A DNA stretch of 39,184 nucleotides from Hymenoscyphus infarciens (lineage: Eukaryota > Ascomycota > Leotiomycetes > Helotiales > Helotiaceae): the NCBI GenBank assembly GCA_001414345.1, contig LLCB01000426.1, positions 1 to 39,184 of the forward strand. Direction: 5' to 3'. Below, piece after piece: positions 9,358 to 21,830 of the stretch (its first letter is position 1; each line of letters starts with the position of its first letter). The notes under the pieces are model-generated. The model did not search any database. It was not told where the DNA came from and saw only the letters and a program-made list of their open reading frames with translations. A program made the position numbers and the translations under genes.

Positions 9358-10709
9358 ATAGGAAGGAACGACCACCACCGACCCACCCCCTTCACCTTCC
9401 CTTCTTGCCAGGCAAGCAAGCGCGCGCATTTCTTAAGAAAGGAAGGAACGACCAAGACACAAGTCCCAACGCCCCACTCTTCCACCGCCCAACTCCCATC
9501 TTCTACCAAACCCTCCTCTCCCCTCCCCTCCCTCCATCTCATCCTCTTCATATCAACCTTCTTCTGAGAATCATTAGCCTCTTCCTCGTTGGCACATTCT
9601 TCTTATCATTGGCATTGTGGCGAATGGCTGTAGGTTCAGTTCCAAGGGGTGTAGGGGAATTGAATGGGTTCGGAGACTTCATTTCAAATTTTGGTTTTAT
9701 CTTTGTTTATCAGGCCACGAAAGGAACGGTTTGTTGATGAAAAGAGACTGTTCGACTGGTTGGAATCCGCCATGTCGTGGGCGTCGTCGAGTTGGACTGT
9801 TTGTCAAGAGTTGAGAGTTGAGTTGGTGCCGGTGCCTCCATTCGTTCGCTGACACCAGCTTCATTTAGAGCGGCGGCCAAATCTCTACTCGGGCGTGAAG
9901 TTGCTGGCACTCTCTTCATCCAAACATTTCCTTCCACTGTCAACACCCAGCGATGCTTGCTGGTTCTGCCACCAGAGCAGGACCACGATTACCTTGCGGG
10001 AATGGCATAGTATCCGGTAAAATCTGGAATGGTCAGTCGCAAGTCTGGACACGCTGCCCCTCCAACGATTACTCTCTAACCTTGTCACAGATAACCCTCA
10101 TCCTCTCACCTCTCCATCCTCACATCAGCTCGACTTCACTCCGATTCCAATTTCGAAGCCTCGTAATGATTGCAACGCTTGGAAAATACATTGGTGTTGA
10201 AGGAAGACTGGCTCATCAAGTCTGCCACACTGCTGGCGGGATGCCATTGGAGCAAGAACGACAAGTCATGTTTCGAGGACTACCTTTCGTCGTGCCGAGG
10301 CCAACAAGGGGCCAGACGTGGAAGAAGCCATGGCAACACTGCTTGGGGCCTTCGTTGACGTCGATAGTTTAACGCCATTGAGACCCCCGAGAGTCCTTCC
10401 CAGCCGGACGGTCAGTGAGCCCACGAGCAATGCGAAATGGTGGAATGGAATGTCTGCATATTGCGTTGTTTCTTCTCCCTCTTCGGGCCACGTTCAAGCC
10501 ATCCTAGCTTCATTGGATACGGTTCCCAGTGTTTCCAGAGGCAAATAAATGGACATGGTACAAAAAATGGTAATTTGCAAGTGCTATCGGCCAGTCTTCC
10601 CTTTACTACTACACACTCCGCTATCCATATAGTACATCTACACTCCTTACCTTCTCTTCGAAAATCGTCTTCATGTATCTCCACCTTATCAAGACTTCTT
10701 TCTCACAAA
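9358..10709. other. Non-coding or decayed stretch between P450 pseudogene and minus-strand gene
   Basis: Many short overlapping frames, none with convincing start, splicing and composition. The 14-mer GGAAGGAACGACCA is repeated at about 9360 and 9440. One coding-like island at 10190-10375 is listed separately. Confidence 0.4.
10190..10375 (+). pseudogene. Possible RNase III-domain remnant, frameshifted
   Basis: One frame reads LVLKEDWL...NDKSCFEDYLSSCRGQQG. A second frame continues with DVEEAMATLLGAFVDVDSL. In order, these resemble the fungal RNase III fold pattern: LVLL-D-W, then a Cys/Gly-rich central helix, then the MA-T-EA-LGAVYLDS motif. A frame change between them is needed. The catalytic ExxxD signature cannot be shown. 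This is a weak call from pattern memory and could be chance. Confidence 0.22.
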
Positions 10710-11929
10710 TCAAGAGGATGGTCCGAGAATGAGTACAATATTTGCAGCTCCTCTCGTTCTACCAGAGATTGAGTCCCCAGGAAACACGAGGATCTTTGTG
10801 ACAATCTTATTTCCAAGATCCTTGTGGTTCTGCGCAATCATTTGTATGAAGGGCTTCACGTTATCGGTGCCGGCTATTGCTTCGAAGGCCGTAGTCATGG
10901 TGCTGTCATTTGGATTTCTTACGAAAGTGGCTTTGCTATTTGGTGATTGTTGGGTATCACCTAGCAACATCAGTTTTCATACCAGAAATTAGGTTAATAG
11001 GGTACATACTCAAAGCTCTAGTAAGCACACTTTTGGCACCTTCACCCTGAATCTTCTCTGCCACCAGAACTTTCAAATTCTTGACATCTCCGCCATCATC
11101 ATGCACCTGTCTTATCCAGCCTTGCCAGCTCAGTTCATGGCTTCGGACTGCATTTGGTCCGTATGCTGGTGATCCTCCAGTTTTACATCGTATCACGTTT
11201 CCGTCGGCGTCTTGATCTCGAAATTGAGCGACGATAATGCCCTCCTTGGTGTTGATTTGTTGGCCATTGACAATAAAATTCTGTGAAGCTTTCTCTTCAG
11301 GTGTAAACCCGTCACCCAGGGGAGGCGGCTTTGTCTTGGATACCCACTCCTTGTAGATAAATATATTATCAAAGTTGTGTGAGGGACCGGAGCTGAGCCT
11401 CTTCACATCGGGATCCTCCCAGATATTGCGGTAATCAGATGTCACTATCTCGGGCGGGTTCTCTGTCGGACCAAAATCATAGCCCGCGTCAGCTGATGGA
11501 AAGGTGTCTTTGGCTTGGTTTGTGGATATTCTGTTGTTGATATCGCCCAGGGCGGTTTGCCCTATGTTTTGAGCAACGCTATATTCTAGGAGTTGGTCGA
11601 TACGGGGTAGCGATGTTTTGGTACTAGGGCTTGTCAGGCCATGTTTCCGTAAACATCCTGAAGTACTGCCACCGGTGAATTCTTCTCCTTCCCCTTTTGA
11701 GGGGACATTCTCGGGAAAACCGGCAGTGAAGTCCTTGTAGAGATCGGTAATACTTAGAATTATAGGTCAACGACTTGAGGATGAGGTTTGCTGAGATGCC
11801 AGCGTGTAGGGGATCTCTTTTTCCTGCTGAATTTGAACAGTATCTCCTTAATGGTATAGAGCGCCTAAATGATGGACTCACGCCTAGAAGGCCGATGGCT
11901 AAAAGGACGAGTTTGGGTAAGGACTTCAT
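10710..11929 (-). CDS. Unidentified secreted protein
   Basis: Predicted complement(join(10710..10960, 11010..11733, 11882..11929)). Exon 1 encodes a signal peptide (MKSLPKLVLLAIGLLG) and ends at a GTGAGT donor. The central exon is open from about 11745 to 11010. The 3' intron (49 nt, GTATGT, ATTAAC branch, CTAG) joins in phase to a last exon ending ILGPSS. The acceptor of intron 1 is uncertain. The CAG around 11823 would retain a coding-like stretch but brings an in-frame TGA. The AAG at 11734-11736 keeps the frame open with a 148-nt intron. If the first is the true acceptor, the gene carries a nonsense mutation. The mature protein is about 340 aa, hydrophilic, with the C-terminal part FEAIAGTDNVKPFIQMIAQN. 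No family was recognised. No ankyrin, protease or glycosidase motif is visible. Confidence 0.6.
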
Positions 11930-12088
11930 TTTATAGAGGAGTGGATGAGAATGAGTGGCTGCATGTCTAGAAAGAAGATGTGAGTCATGATGAAAGCCAG
12001 GAGGGTTGGAGATGACTGGTAAAAGGACTATGAGTGTTGGTATGTGATGGGTTGTTAATTGTGAGATTTGGTGAGTCTTATCTCTCAC

Positions 12089-14060
12089 ATGAATTACAGC
12101 TGATGATATAGATCTTCCCAGTTGTAAAATCTCTTTGGAAATGCTAGCAATCTTATCCTAGATGTTAAAATATTCCGTCGAGGTAGTTCAAGTATAAGAA
12201 AGTCACGAGGAGGATTCTGAGTCTATCTTATAGACTTCAAGATAATGGTTTAGAAGACGACATATAGCTATAGTAGAGTGATAGAAGTTTCTAGATATTA
12301 GCTCTTTTATACTAAAACTTAAGAACTTCTTAACGTTGTAAATGTTTGACTTTTTATATAAATATAGTAATTAATACTTTTGCTATCTAAAGTAATCGTA
12401 AAAACCTAGAATATTATATAATTAATTAAAAGGTAACTATTTTACTACTTAAATAAATACTCTCTAAAAACAAGAGTTTTCTAGATATAAAAAAGAGGCT
12501 TTTAAGTTAATTAGTATTTACTACTCTTATGATTTATAACTATATTTAAGTGAATTAGAGTCTATATATTACGAGGTTTATAATAAATAGTAGAATAGCT
12601 AGCTATTTATAATTACTAAAGTGACTTAATAGTTAGACTTTAGATATTATTATTATCTATATTAGAAAGAGTTTAGTTCTAAACTTTTTATACTATTCGA
12701 ACTTCTATATATATATACTCTATCTCTCTCTATTTTATAAAAGCTAATTTATTCTTTTCTTTAGTATTAAGCTTAGTAACTATATATATTATTCTAATCT
12801 ATATATTACTATATATCTCTTTAGAAATAGTATATAATTCGTATTATTATAAGTAGTAATAGTAATTACTACTATTTATCTTATTAATAAAATAACTATA
12901 TTAAGCTAAAACTATTAAAACTTGAAACTATATTATTTTAAATAAAGTATAGTAAAAACTAGAACTCGCTCTAGAGTTTTAAAGAAGTAAGAAAGCTAAT
13001 AAGTAAATAATATATATTACTTTATTTTAACTAATTTCGTTTCTCTTTAAGACTAGAGTACTTTGGTTTTAGTTTAAATTTAGAGAGTATTAAATTAGAT
13101 AGCGAAATAGTTACTTATTAAGTAATTATATAGTATTTAAGAGAATTATAATTATTTAGTTAGTAAAAGTATTAATTACTATACTTAGAAAGGTTTAACT
13201 TTAGTTTAGACGATTTCGAATATTTTATATAAGGTTTTCTAGATTTCTAGATTGTCTTTAGTAGTATAATATTATATAGTTAAATAAGTAGTAATAAAGA
13301 TTAGCTAAAATTAGTTTAAGCTAATTTTAGATTTATAAAGAGACTAAAAGCGCTTAGATTCTACTTAGATAGATCGATCTATCTACTCTAGTCGACTTTT
13401 ATTAATAATTATATACTTTAGTAAAATATTAATTTTATTAAATTAAAAAAGGTTTAATTCTAAAGTTTTTATTTATTTAATAAAAACTAAAAAAAACTTT
13501 TATAATCTATTATTAAAAAAGATATATTTTAGTAGTTTTTAATAAAAAAAAGATAAGTATCTAGAAACTTTAGTTACTCTACTATAACTACTTTATAACG
13601 TTATAAATAAGAGTACTTGTTTTTATTTAGATAAGAAGATAGAAAGAGTCTAAGCTAGTTAGTAGAAGTATAAGATTAGAAAAAGAAAAGAGAAGATATA
13701 ATTCTACTAGAATATTTAATAAGAGAGAGAAGCTTTTATTAAAGGTTATTTATAGTATTACTAAGTATTAGTAAGTAGAAGAGACTAGATAATATTTATC
13801 TTACTTTATATTTTAATATATAAGAAGGTTATATTATTCTTTCTTTTTAAAATAAAGTAGTATATATTATTATTTACTTAGTAGAACTAGTATTTATCTC
13901 TTATCTTAGGTTAACTTAAGAATATATATACTATTATAGGAAATATCGTAGAAGTAACCTTTTATTAGCTTTTATAAGAGTATCTTACTTTATCGATTTT
14001 GTTTTAGAGAAAATAAAATATTAAATAATTTTACGTAAGAAGAAAATTTAGATAGAATAA
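12089..14060. repeat. AT-rich, RIP-degraded repeat relic
   Basis: About 2 kb dominated by TA-rich, G/C-poor sequence with stop codons in every frame. From roughly 13330 to 14050 one plus-strand frame reads as protein-like text interrupted almost only by TAA/TAG. This is the expected look of a coding sequence whose CAA, CAG and TGG codons were converted by RIP. No transposon family could be recognised and no terminal repeats were found. Confidence 0.6.
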
Positions 14061-14181
14061 TAGTTATATAGGCATCAACACTAACCTTTGCCTAACTTCT
14101 GACGAGCTCGCTATAGGACTGAATTACTCGTATTACAGAAATAAATCGAGTAGATTAAAATAAAAGGCAAAAAGGAAAAAC

Positions 14182-14276
14182 GGGCCCCTTCCGGGATCGA
14201 ACCGGAGACCTCACACATTTCGTTAGTCCAAATTGAACCTCCCAAAGCGTGAATCATACCACTAGACCAAGAGGCC
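14182..14276 (-). tRNA. tRNA-Pro(TGG) with intron
   Basis: On the minus strand the acceptor arms GGCCTCT and AGGGGCC pair (one G-T), followed by discriminator C at 14182. The anticodon stem CACGC/GTGTG (one G-T) encloses TTTGGG, with anticodon TGG at 14242-14244. About 23 nt of intron follow position 37, the usual place. The T-arm TCCGG-TTCGATC-CCGGA is perfect and supplies the B box. The D-arm contains GGTCTAGTGGTATGAT, typical of fungal tRNA-Pro. The 3' CCA is not encoded, as in eukaryotes. It sits 120 bases from the end of the AT-rich block. Confidence 0.93.
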
Positions 14277-15865
14277 GCTATTACTTTTCATATTTATAAC
14301 AATGATTTTTGGGAATAAAAACGCGGCTGAAGTAACTGTGGGACTGGTGGGATACGGTCTTGGCATGTGTGGTCCGTTGTCGGCCCGGTGGAGTATTTCT
14401 GGTTGGTAATTGTAGCTCCAAGTTTCTAGGATACTCTGAGGAGACTAATTCAAGTGTTACTCGAGATTCTTTACACCAATGTCGTTCAATAGTTACTGGA
14501 ATACCCAGGGCAAAATTCAAGAGCTGATTACTAATGTCCTGAAGGCTGAAGCGGGAATATTGAAATGACAGCCTTGGAATTTAGGCACTAGGATCTTCCC
14601 AGCCTGACGAACGATAATTTCAACAATTACTGACATTACAATCTGCTAGAACTCTAATGCTACTTTTTAGAGCGGGTCAGCAAATTAATTTACAACTGGT
14701 TATTTTAAGGTCAAGGGCTATTTCGCTGCCCGGTCGAAACCCAGCGCGACGGCAAAAAATCTTCGAACTGATGAAAGTGTATCAAGATGTAGGGCACATT
14801 AGTCTCCGTTTACAATCCATCGAGTATGGACAACGGACTTCATTTGCGAGCAGTAGCTGCGGTGGCCTGAAGATCGAAGATCCGATAGAGGAATGTGGCT
14901 AGGTAGCATTCTTCCGGGGAGCAAATCGGTACACCACAATCTCACCCGTCTCAACACCTTCAACATTTCCGAGTTAGGAGAGCTAAATAAGTTTACAATA
15001 TTATATCTGCCATCCTGTGCTGCTCTCCTAAATTCGGGGTAGCACTCTCGACTCCAATACAAAGCCAGCGAATGCATTTGAGAAACACCAAAGCAAACTC
15101 CCGATCGCCGAAAAGCCAGCAAAACATCACGTCGAAATGGAAAAGGTCCCTGAGAAATCGGGTATACTCCCTTCTCCATTTATGGATTCGGAAACTTCAT
15201 CAAGGACGATGTGAGTCTCAAAGATAGATAAGTAATATGATTTTTTGACTGGTTTATCAGCGACCAAATGCTTTCCAATCATTTCTGCTTGCGATCTGTG
15301 ATCTCGTCGAGGAGGCAACTCGTCGACTTCACAGCTTCAAATATGCTTCCTTGGATTTCGCTTGCACTTATCAGATCCCAAAAAAAGCCCATGAAAGGTC
15401 TGGCTCGGAGAACTGGCACTCTTTGGATTCCGGATCATGGGCTACAAGCGTACCGGTGGTATTGGCTCAACGTGACCACAAAACTATTCCATGATGTGCA
15501 CATTCAGCACATACACTTTTTGTGTTATTGTCAGCGCAAAATAATATCTTGGAATTATTCTGGAAATACTTGCGATATTTCTTTCATTGTCCATTGTCCA
15601 TTGACTGGGTCTATTGTTATTTTGCGTCTTAGGAATGTACGTAGGAGCCGAAAACGATCAACTTCCATCACAATGCACAAGTATGCCATTGTTTATTATT
15701 TCCGCTACCTATGGTTGAATAAGCACAAGGAAACAAGGTAACAAAGAAACAAAAAAATAAAAGCCCGTTTGCAGCATACTCGATTGAATTTAAATCTCAC
15801 TTGTAAGCACAAATAACATCAGAGCTTGTCTGATTTTTACATCAATAAAGCACAACAGAACCAAT
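14277..15865. other. Stretch without a confident gene
   Basis: Open frames exist on both strands (e.g. minus 14799-15179, plus 15268-15741), but none has supporting splice structure, a recognisable family or an upstream-closed ATG context. Composition is normal rather than RIP-like. It may contain an unrecognised gene or UTR. Confidence 0.35.
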
Positions 15866-18679
15866 ATGGCTGAAGAAGCAAACCCTGCACGAGGCGAGAA
15901 CGAGGAAGGACCAGGAGAACCACCTACACGAAACGAGAACGAGGCAGAAGCAGATCCAATAAACTCTCCTGATATAAGTGACCGCGAGTCAAGCTTTGGC
16001 GATCTACCACTACCACCACCAGTTACACCTAATCATAAGTTACCAGATCGTCTAGAAATTGGTGGTAATTGTAAGTGGTTACACACTTGTACCAGCGGTG
16101 TCTTTATCTGATCTTGGTCTAGACAATCATATTGAATACAATCGACATGTTCCTAAAGATGATCCATTGCACCAAGTTTACAAGTGGCGATGGCTCATTC
16201 ACAAATGGCTTGACCCTTTGGACCAAAGTGATTTAATAGCGGACATGGTTAGCCTCGACGACCTAGGTCCTCAGCGCAGGATTACTTTGAGGGGGGAAAT
16301 CTCGGATTGGATTGATGGAAGTTCATCCAAAAAATACCTTCGGGTTTCTGGGTACCAGGGCACCGGAAAAACAGTTTTGGCAGCCACCATTACACACCAA
16401 GTACATAGACATCTAACGATAGTCGATTATAGGAATCCAAGGAGGTATCCAAGGGACTTACTGGCATACTTCATTTGCAGCAAAGCCGAGAATAAGTACT
16501 ACTCCTTTAATCAGTTTGCGCGCAACATCATATCACTGCTTTGCCAGACAAATGCAATTCCACAAGTAGTGAAAAACTACTACCGCTGGTATAATTTGCA
16601 TTATCATGGACTGAAGCTGACTTCTGGACGCCTTCTTCGTCTTCTTATCCATTTGTTAAAAGAATTAAACACGAGCAGGGCTACAACCTACTTGGTCGTC
16701 GACGGTTTAGATCGGGTTCACATGAATATGCAACCGTTTTACAACAAATTTTTTGAGGAATTACTGACGAAAACGAGTATCCCAAATCTGCGTATCTTGT
16801 TTTCGTGTCAAGATACCCGAAATACGAAGCAGTTTTTTACTTATGGCAGCATAGTATGGACACTTGTCGACCTAAACGATGTGTGCATTGTTCGTAATGC
16901 TCAGCAGAGGCATGTGCAGTGGTGGTTTAAAAACAGCCTGCACCTGACTACCTTAGCCACGGACTTAAGGGAGGAACTCGAAAACCAGTTTGGGCATTGG
17001 ATCACCAGAGGAAACCCATCGTATGTACCCCCGAACCTTTGACAACAAAGGGGCCCGAGAAAGCCGTTAGCTTAGTGAATAAACTAACATGTTTCTAGCT
17101 TTGATGACCTCAGAATCGTTCTCGAAGAATTGATAGAGGCTCCAAAGATCACCCAAAAATCAATCCAAATATTCATAAAACGCTATGTTGATAGGAATTT
17201 TGCTATGAACTTGCCTGCCTCTCCGAGAACGATACGGAGAGGCCGCGGCGGTGGTGATAACGGCAACAATGGAGGGGGTCGACGCGGTGATGACGGTCCA
17301 AACCCACTCAGGAGAGAGGCCTATCGATTTCCCGAAGAATCGCGAATAGCAAATAGACGACTCTCTTCTCTTCGAAGTCATACCGGGCACTTTCTATCCA
17401 GCGCAATCGATATCGATTTGGAGAAGGTGGCGAGGAGTCCAAAACGGGCAAAGGTTTCAAGGTCGTTCCTCAACCTTAATAGAGAATACGGCAGTGTTGA
17501 GATACAGTAAGAATCCTGTTCTTCTACCAAGAAAAAAGCTAACCTTGATAGGGATCTGCACGCTTCAGATCAGTGGATGGGGCGGTATTCTAAATTCCTT
17601 CAGAAATGGATCAACCCTCTGAGAGTAAAGCGTGGTGATCAAGAATATAATCAGCCGCCTACCCGTATCGCAATCTTAGACGTTGGATTTGACTTGAAAG
17701 ATCCCGCCATTAGAGGTGCAAAGAATAGGATCGTTGTGACTCAAAGTTGGATATTAGATGAGATGGATTCAGAAGAGGATGACATGGATTTGGAAGAGGA
17801 TGAAATCCCTTTGGGGCCTTTGGGGTGGTCGGATGACCGTCGTGCATCTCGAATAAGTCAACTAGAAAGGGACTCTTTGGTTGAAAAGAGAATGAGGGAT
17901 AAATCAGGCCATGGAACACAAGCTATAGCTTTGTTATTGAAAATGGCTCCCGATGCAGCAATCTACGCCGGTCGAATATTTGATGAGGATGATTCCTCTG
18001 ATCGAGAAGAAGAGTTGGGGAGAGGAATAGCAAAGGTGTGTATTTTCCCTCCAAAGGACCTCTAGGAGTCTAATTATTTCCACAGGCAATCAAGACTGCA
18101 GCAGACACCTGGGACGTTCAATTCCTCATCTTGCCATTTACCTTCTCTCAGAAGCCTCTCACAATCGTCACCGAAGCCATCCAGCACGCGTACGAAGAGG
18201 GAATCAGCATCTTCTGCCCTCTCACCAGCAAGCATCGTAATAGCGATTTCGCTCACCCCATCACTAAACTCCCAATGGTCCATTGGATCAACTCCACCGA
18301 TGCGAGTGGAACTTCCTCTTCCTCAACACAAACGGGGTTTAAGGGCGATGACTTTGCCGCAATTGGAGAAAATGTGCGCCGTTTACCACCAACCAATGGT
18401 AGAGGCGGATCGGCAGCTACAGGAACTGGCGTTGCTACTGTTGTCGCGGCTGCGATGGTTGCTAGCACTTTCGCATATGCTAAGGAAAGCTTAGATAGAG
18501 ATGTCGTGGAGCGCTTGCTAAGTACTACGGAGGGAGTAACAGCGTTGATGCGATTGCTTGGCAACGGTGAAAGGTTGAATTATTTGAACACTAGTGAGAT
18601 TTTTATGGGTACGGAAAAGAGTGCCACTTCGATGATACTATCGGAACTAAAGCAATTGGAAGCACTGAGTAGAACGTGA
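15866..18679 (+). CDS. NACHT-like NTPase fused to subtilisin-like (S8) protease
   Basis: Predicted join(15866..16070, 16123..17020, 17099..17506, 17552..18035, 18086..18679). Every junction has GT/AG and keeps phase; 862 aa. Residues 1-60 are acidic and low-complexity. The STAND-like part follows: HKWLDPLDQ, P-loop GYQGTGKT (~145) and Walker B YLVVDGLD (~257). A Gly/Arg-rich linker (GRGGGDNGNNGGGRRG, ~415) leads to an S8 domain. The S8 triad candidates are Asp in AILDVGFD (~545), His in SGHGT (~622) and Ser in GGSAATGTGVATVVAA (~773), with subtilase-like order and spacing. The usual oxyanion Asn motif is not evident (FCPLTSKHRNSD in that place), so activity is uncertain. No signal peptide: it would be cytosolic. 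Family knowledge: STAND NTPases switch effector domains on, so a protease effector is plausible. The gene is undamaged despite lying between two RIP blocks. Confidence 0.82.
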
Positions 18680-19991
18680 TACTGGAGAGGTTTATGTTAG
18701 CTTATTCCCTTTGCGGGATTTTGTTTACGTTGGTGTTGTCTAATTTTATATAGCGTGTTATTGTCTAGGGAAATTAGTTTTACTGTACAAGTATAGGATA
18801 ACAATGAATTCTGTATCTAATGCTGTGCTATCTACAATTTCTTTGTAAAAATAGCTGAAGCTTACTTATATCCTCGTTTCCTATACATATAATTACTATA
18901 ACCGTGTTTGCTGTCGAAATCATAAAAATACTAGTAAATCGATGCTAATACCACTCGTTAAGTACAGGCCTGTGATTTGGTAACATCACTAGCAACTTCA
19001 AATCCTCGTCTCTCTAAGCTCTATATACCCAGGCATTAAGAGCTTCTAGAAAGGTCACTCTAATGTTAAGTGTATATTACTACGAGGCATTTCACTAAGC
19101 CACTTGAAAGGAGTGGGACACTCAGACTCTTATAGGAACTATATCACTACCAAATGTAACATAGCGGGGGCTATAAGCGATAGTGATAGAGCCGTGTTTA
19201 ATAGCATACTCACTATTTATGTGTTTCGCTCGAGAATATGTAGTTGCTTTATATAAAGTATAAACACTAGTTCTATAACATTATACAACTATGTTCGCAG
19301 AAGGAATCGGTCTTATGTTCTTCTCGTCTAACATAGTGCTATTCGTGCTAACTCCCTTGCTAATAACTTCTAGAAAAATTATTAATAATAGACACAAAGC
19401 AAGTGTTAGTGCTCTGCTAAAGAATCGGGTCAGGCTACTGACAGGTTAAGTCCAGTTCCTGAAAGCGCGTGTACCGAGCTCCTCGAGGTTACTCCTTTAA
19501 CTGTAGACGAAAAAAAATAGAGAAAGAAATAGAGAGTCATAACACCTCGACGATTGAACGATTGATACTAAAAAGTTTGCTCGCGCTTCCTATCTTAGCT
19601 TCTCGGCTGCGGAAAGTAAGCGTAGGCTAATGTAGTATAAGAGACAGATCACAGATCAGGAGCTTATAGCTGAGCCCGGTGAAATACGTGAAAGTAATCT
19701 CTTATGTGATATGGTAATAAACGTCTGAAGAGAAGAGGAGAGTGCGAAGCACTCTTGTAACTATATAGGAAACGCTATTCTGTTCTAACGCTAGTATAGG
19801 TACTATGCTAGCGTATAAAATTAGCGAAATTTCAACATATTTACTCTTACTAGAAAATAATCGCTACTACCTTCTTAAAAAGAACTAGTCCTACCTAAAA
19901 AAGTGGTATAAATAGAGTAAATAAAGCTTATAATAATAATAAATTAATAAACTACGTATAATTAAATAAAGCGCCTAAAAAGTTGATTTAA
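18680..19991. other. Spacer grading into a repeat block
   Basis: Contains the 3' flank of the protease fusion gene, then increasingly repeat-like sequence. No gene. The segment around 19764-19800 is an inverted counterpart of 27120-27166 (see separate entry). A possible TSD copy TTTAA lies at 19987-19991. Confidence 0.45.
19764..19800. repeat. Left arm of a large inverted repeat
   Basis: Positions 19774-19794 match the reverse complement of 27127-27147 with one C/T difference (core CTATTCTGT-Y-CTAACGCTAG). A looser match (CTATATAGG etc.) extends on both sides. The two arms bracket the copia element and may be the ends of an older transposon into which it inserted. Confidence 0.45.
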
Positions 19992-20163
19992 TATTAGTAT
20001 GACTTATAGTCATAAAAGCGATGTAAAAAGAGTTATATTATCGTTCGTATATACCGAGTAAAGCTAGCTACGATGCCTACTTAAGTAGCCTCTAAGCGAG
20101 TGTACGTGTACCCACGTATACTAATCCGAATCGCTATTTACCTCTTAAATATATATACTGACA
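19992..20163 (-). repeat. LTR (3' LTR in element orientation)
   Basis: 172 bp, aligned without gaps to 26039-26210. About 13 differences, all transitions, with this copy usually keeping C or G. Confidence 0.88.
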
Positions 20164-21239
20164 CTAGTACTTCTTTAAAATAATAGAAGTTACTTAAAAC
20201 CATTAAAAATCATATATCTAATCTAACTAATCAGAGCCCTCTATTCTCTATTCTTAACTAATAAGAAGGCTCTATTTTAGTTCTTTATTTCGTTCTACTT
20301 ATTTCATAAGGTTAATATCTAGCTTATTAGTATTAATTAACTTTTATAGAGTATTATAGTAACCCTTTTTAGTTATAGTATCTATAAGATTACTCTTACC
20401 GTCGATCTATTTAATCTTATCAATCTCTCTTAATTTATACGCTTCTTATAGGTATATAACGTTAATTATTAGTTACTTCTTCTTAGTTATACCTAATTTA
20501 GCTATACATTTATAAATAGACTTTAAATTAGTATATACTATAAGTAGTATCTTAAATCCTAAGATACTTTTAAAAGTCGATTTTATTAAAGCTATAGTCT
20601 TAAATCTAGAGCTTATTATATATAATTCTAATACTAAAACACTATAGGTAACTCTTTTATATTTAGTAGAAGACTAATATAAGATATTAGTATTATTATC
20701 TTTATCTATAAGAGTAATAATATAACCGATTTATAATAATAAGTCCTTATTATTAGTAAATAATCTATTAGTAAAAGCGTATAACTTTAGAAAAGATTTA
20801 TCTAATTTAATAAATTTAAGTCCTCTTAAGAGATTATCGATTTACTATTAAATTTACTTATTAAGAAGTAAAATATTATTATCTTAAGAATCAATAGTTT
20901 AAGTAGTATATAATAAGTCGAAAGCAGCCTTAGGCTAGGATACTATAGCTAAGTATATCTCTCTAGCACGTTATATAACATATTAATCTTTAGTATCTAC
21001 TATATATAATATCTCTTTTATATTAGATATCTTAGATAGAGCCTTTTATACTAAATCTAAGTATTTTATATAATCCTAAGTAAGAGATATAAAGCCGTTA
21101 TAATACTTAGTAATTAGCTCTCTATTAAATTTAATTAGATAGTTAATAGTAAGCTCTTCTCTCTTCTTAGATATAAATCCAGCTTTGTTAATAGTAAGCT
21201 CTTCTTTATTAGTAAAAGCGTTATTAGTAAGTATAAGAG

Positions 21240-21830
21240 TATTATTAGTTTAAAGGCCTACTATACTAAAAGGGGTATCTAACTTTACTTACTCGTCGTA
21301 CTAGTATAACTTAGTATATAAAAGATAGAGGTCGAAAGTTAATTATTCTATTATAAGCCTTATAATATAGTATTTATAGTACGTCGTAAACTAGTAATTA
21401 CTAGCTTCTAGAATACTATATAGTAGTCTAATTACCTCAAAGAATATATCTTTCTATTAGGAATAACTTTTAAGAGAGCGTATAAAGAATTTCTAATTTA
21501 AGTTAGTTAATAATTATATATACGCTTAAGTAATATTCTAAATAAATACTTATAAGCTTAGAAGTATTATAATAAGTATAAGGATTATTCTCTAGCTTAC
21601 TCTCTAAATAGTAGATGCCTAAGTAAGTACTAGTAACTTCCTAGTATTATTATATACTTAGATAACTAATCTTAACTTCGTAAAAGCAAGTACTATACCC
21701 TTGAATTTAATATTATCTATAAAACGTAATCTAAATATTCTAGTATTAAGAGGTAACTCCTTCTAAGTAATAATCTTAAAAACACTTTAATTAGTTAATC
21801 TATTAATCTCCTTTTATTATAATTTAACAT
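21240..21830 (-). pseudogene. Copia reverse transcriptase relic
   Basis: The minus strand preserves the order of conserved copia RT segments: the LPLNTRIF..RF-D block, a KGIVLAFTKLRLVI-like block, LT-A-TI-RVS-RII and a C-terminal TNNTLILTNN stretch. Stops fall where Gln or Trp is expected. This is typical RIP damage. No catalytic activity is possible. Confidence 0.7.

Noticed and set aside
9405..9737. Plus-strand ORF of 110 aa
   Set aside because: Overlaps minus-strand and other-frame ORFs in Pro/Leu-rich low-complexity sequence, with no start or splice support.
15268..15741. Plus-strand ORF of 157 aa
   Set aside because: No splice context, no recognised domain, and composition like non-coding spacer; kept only as an unassigned stretch.
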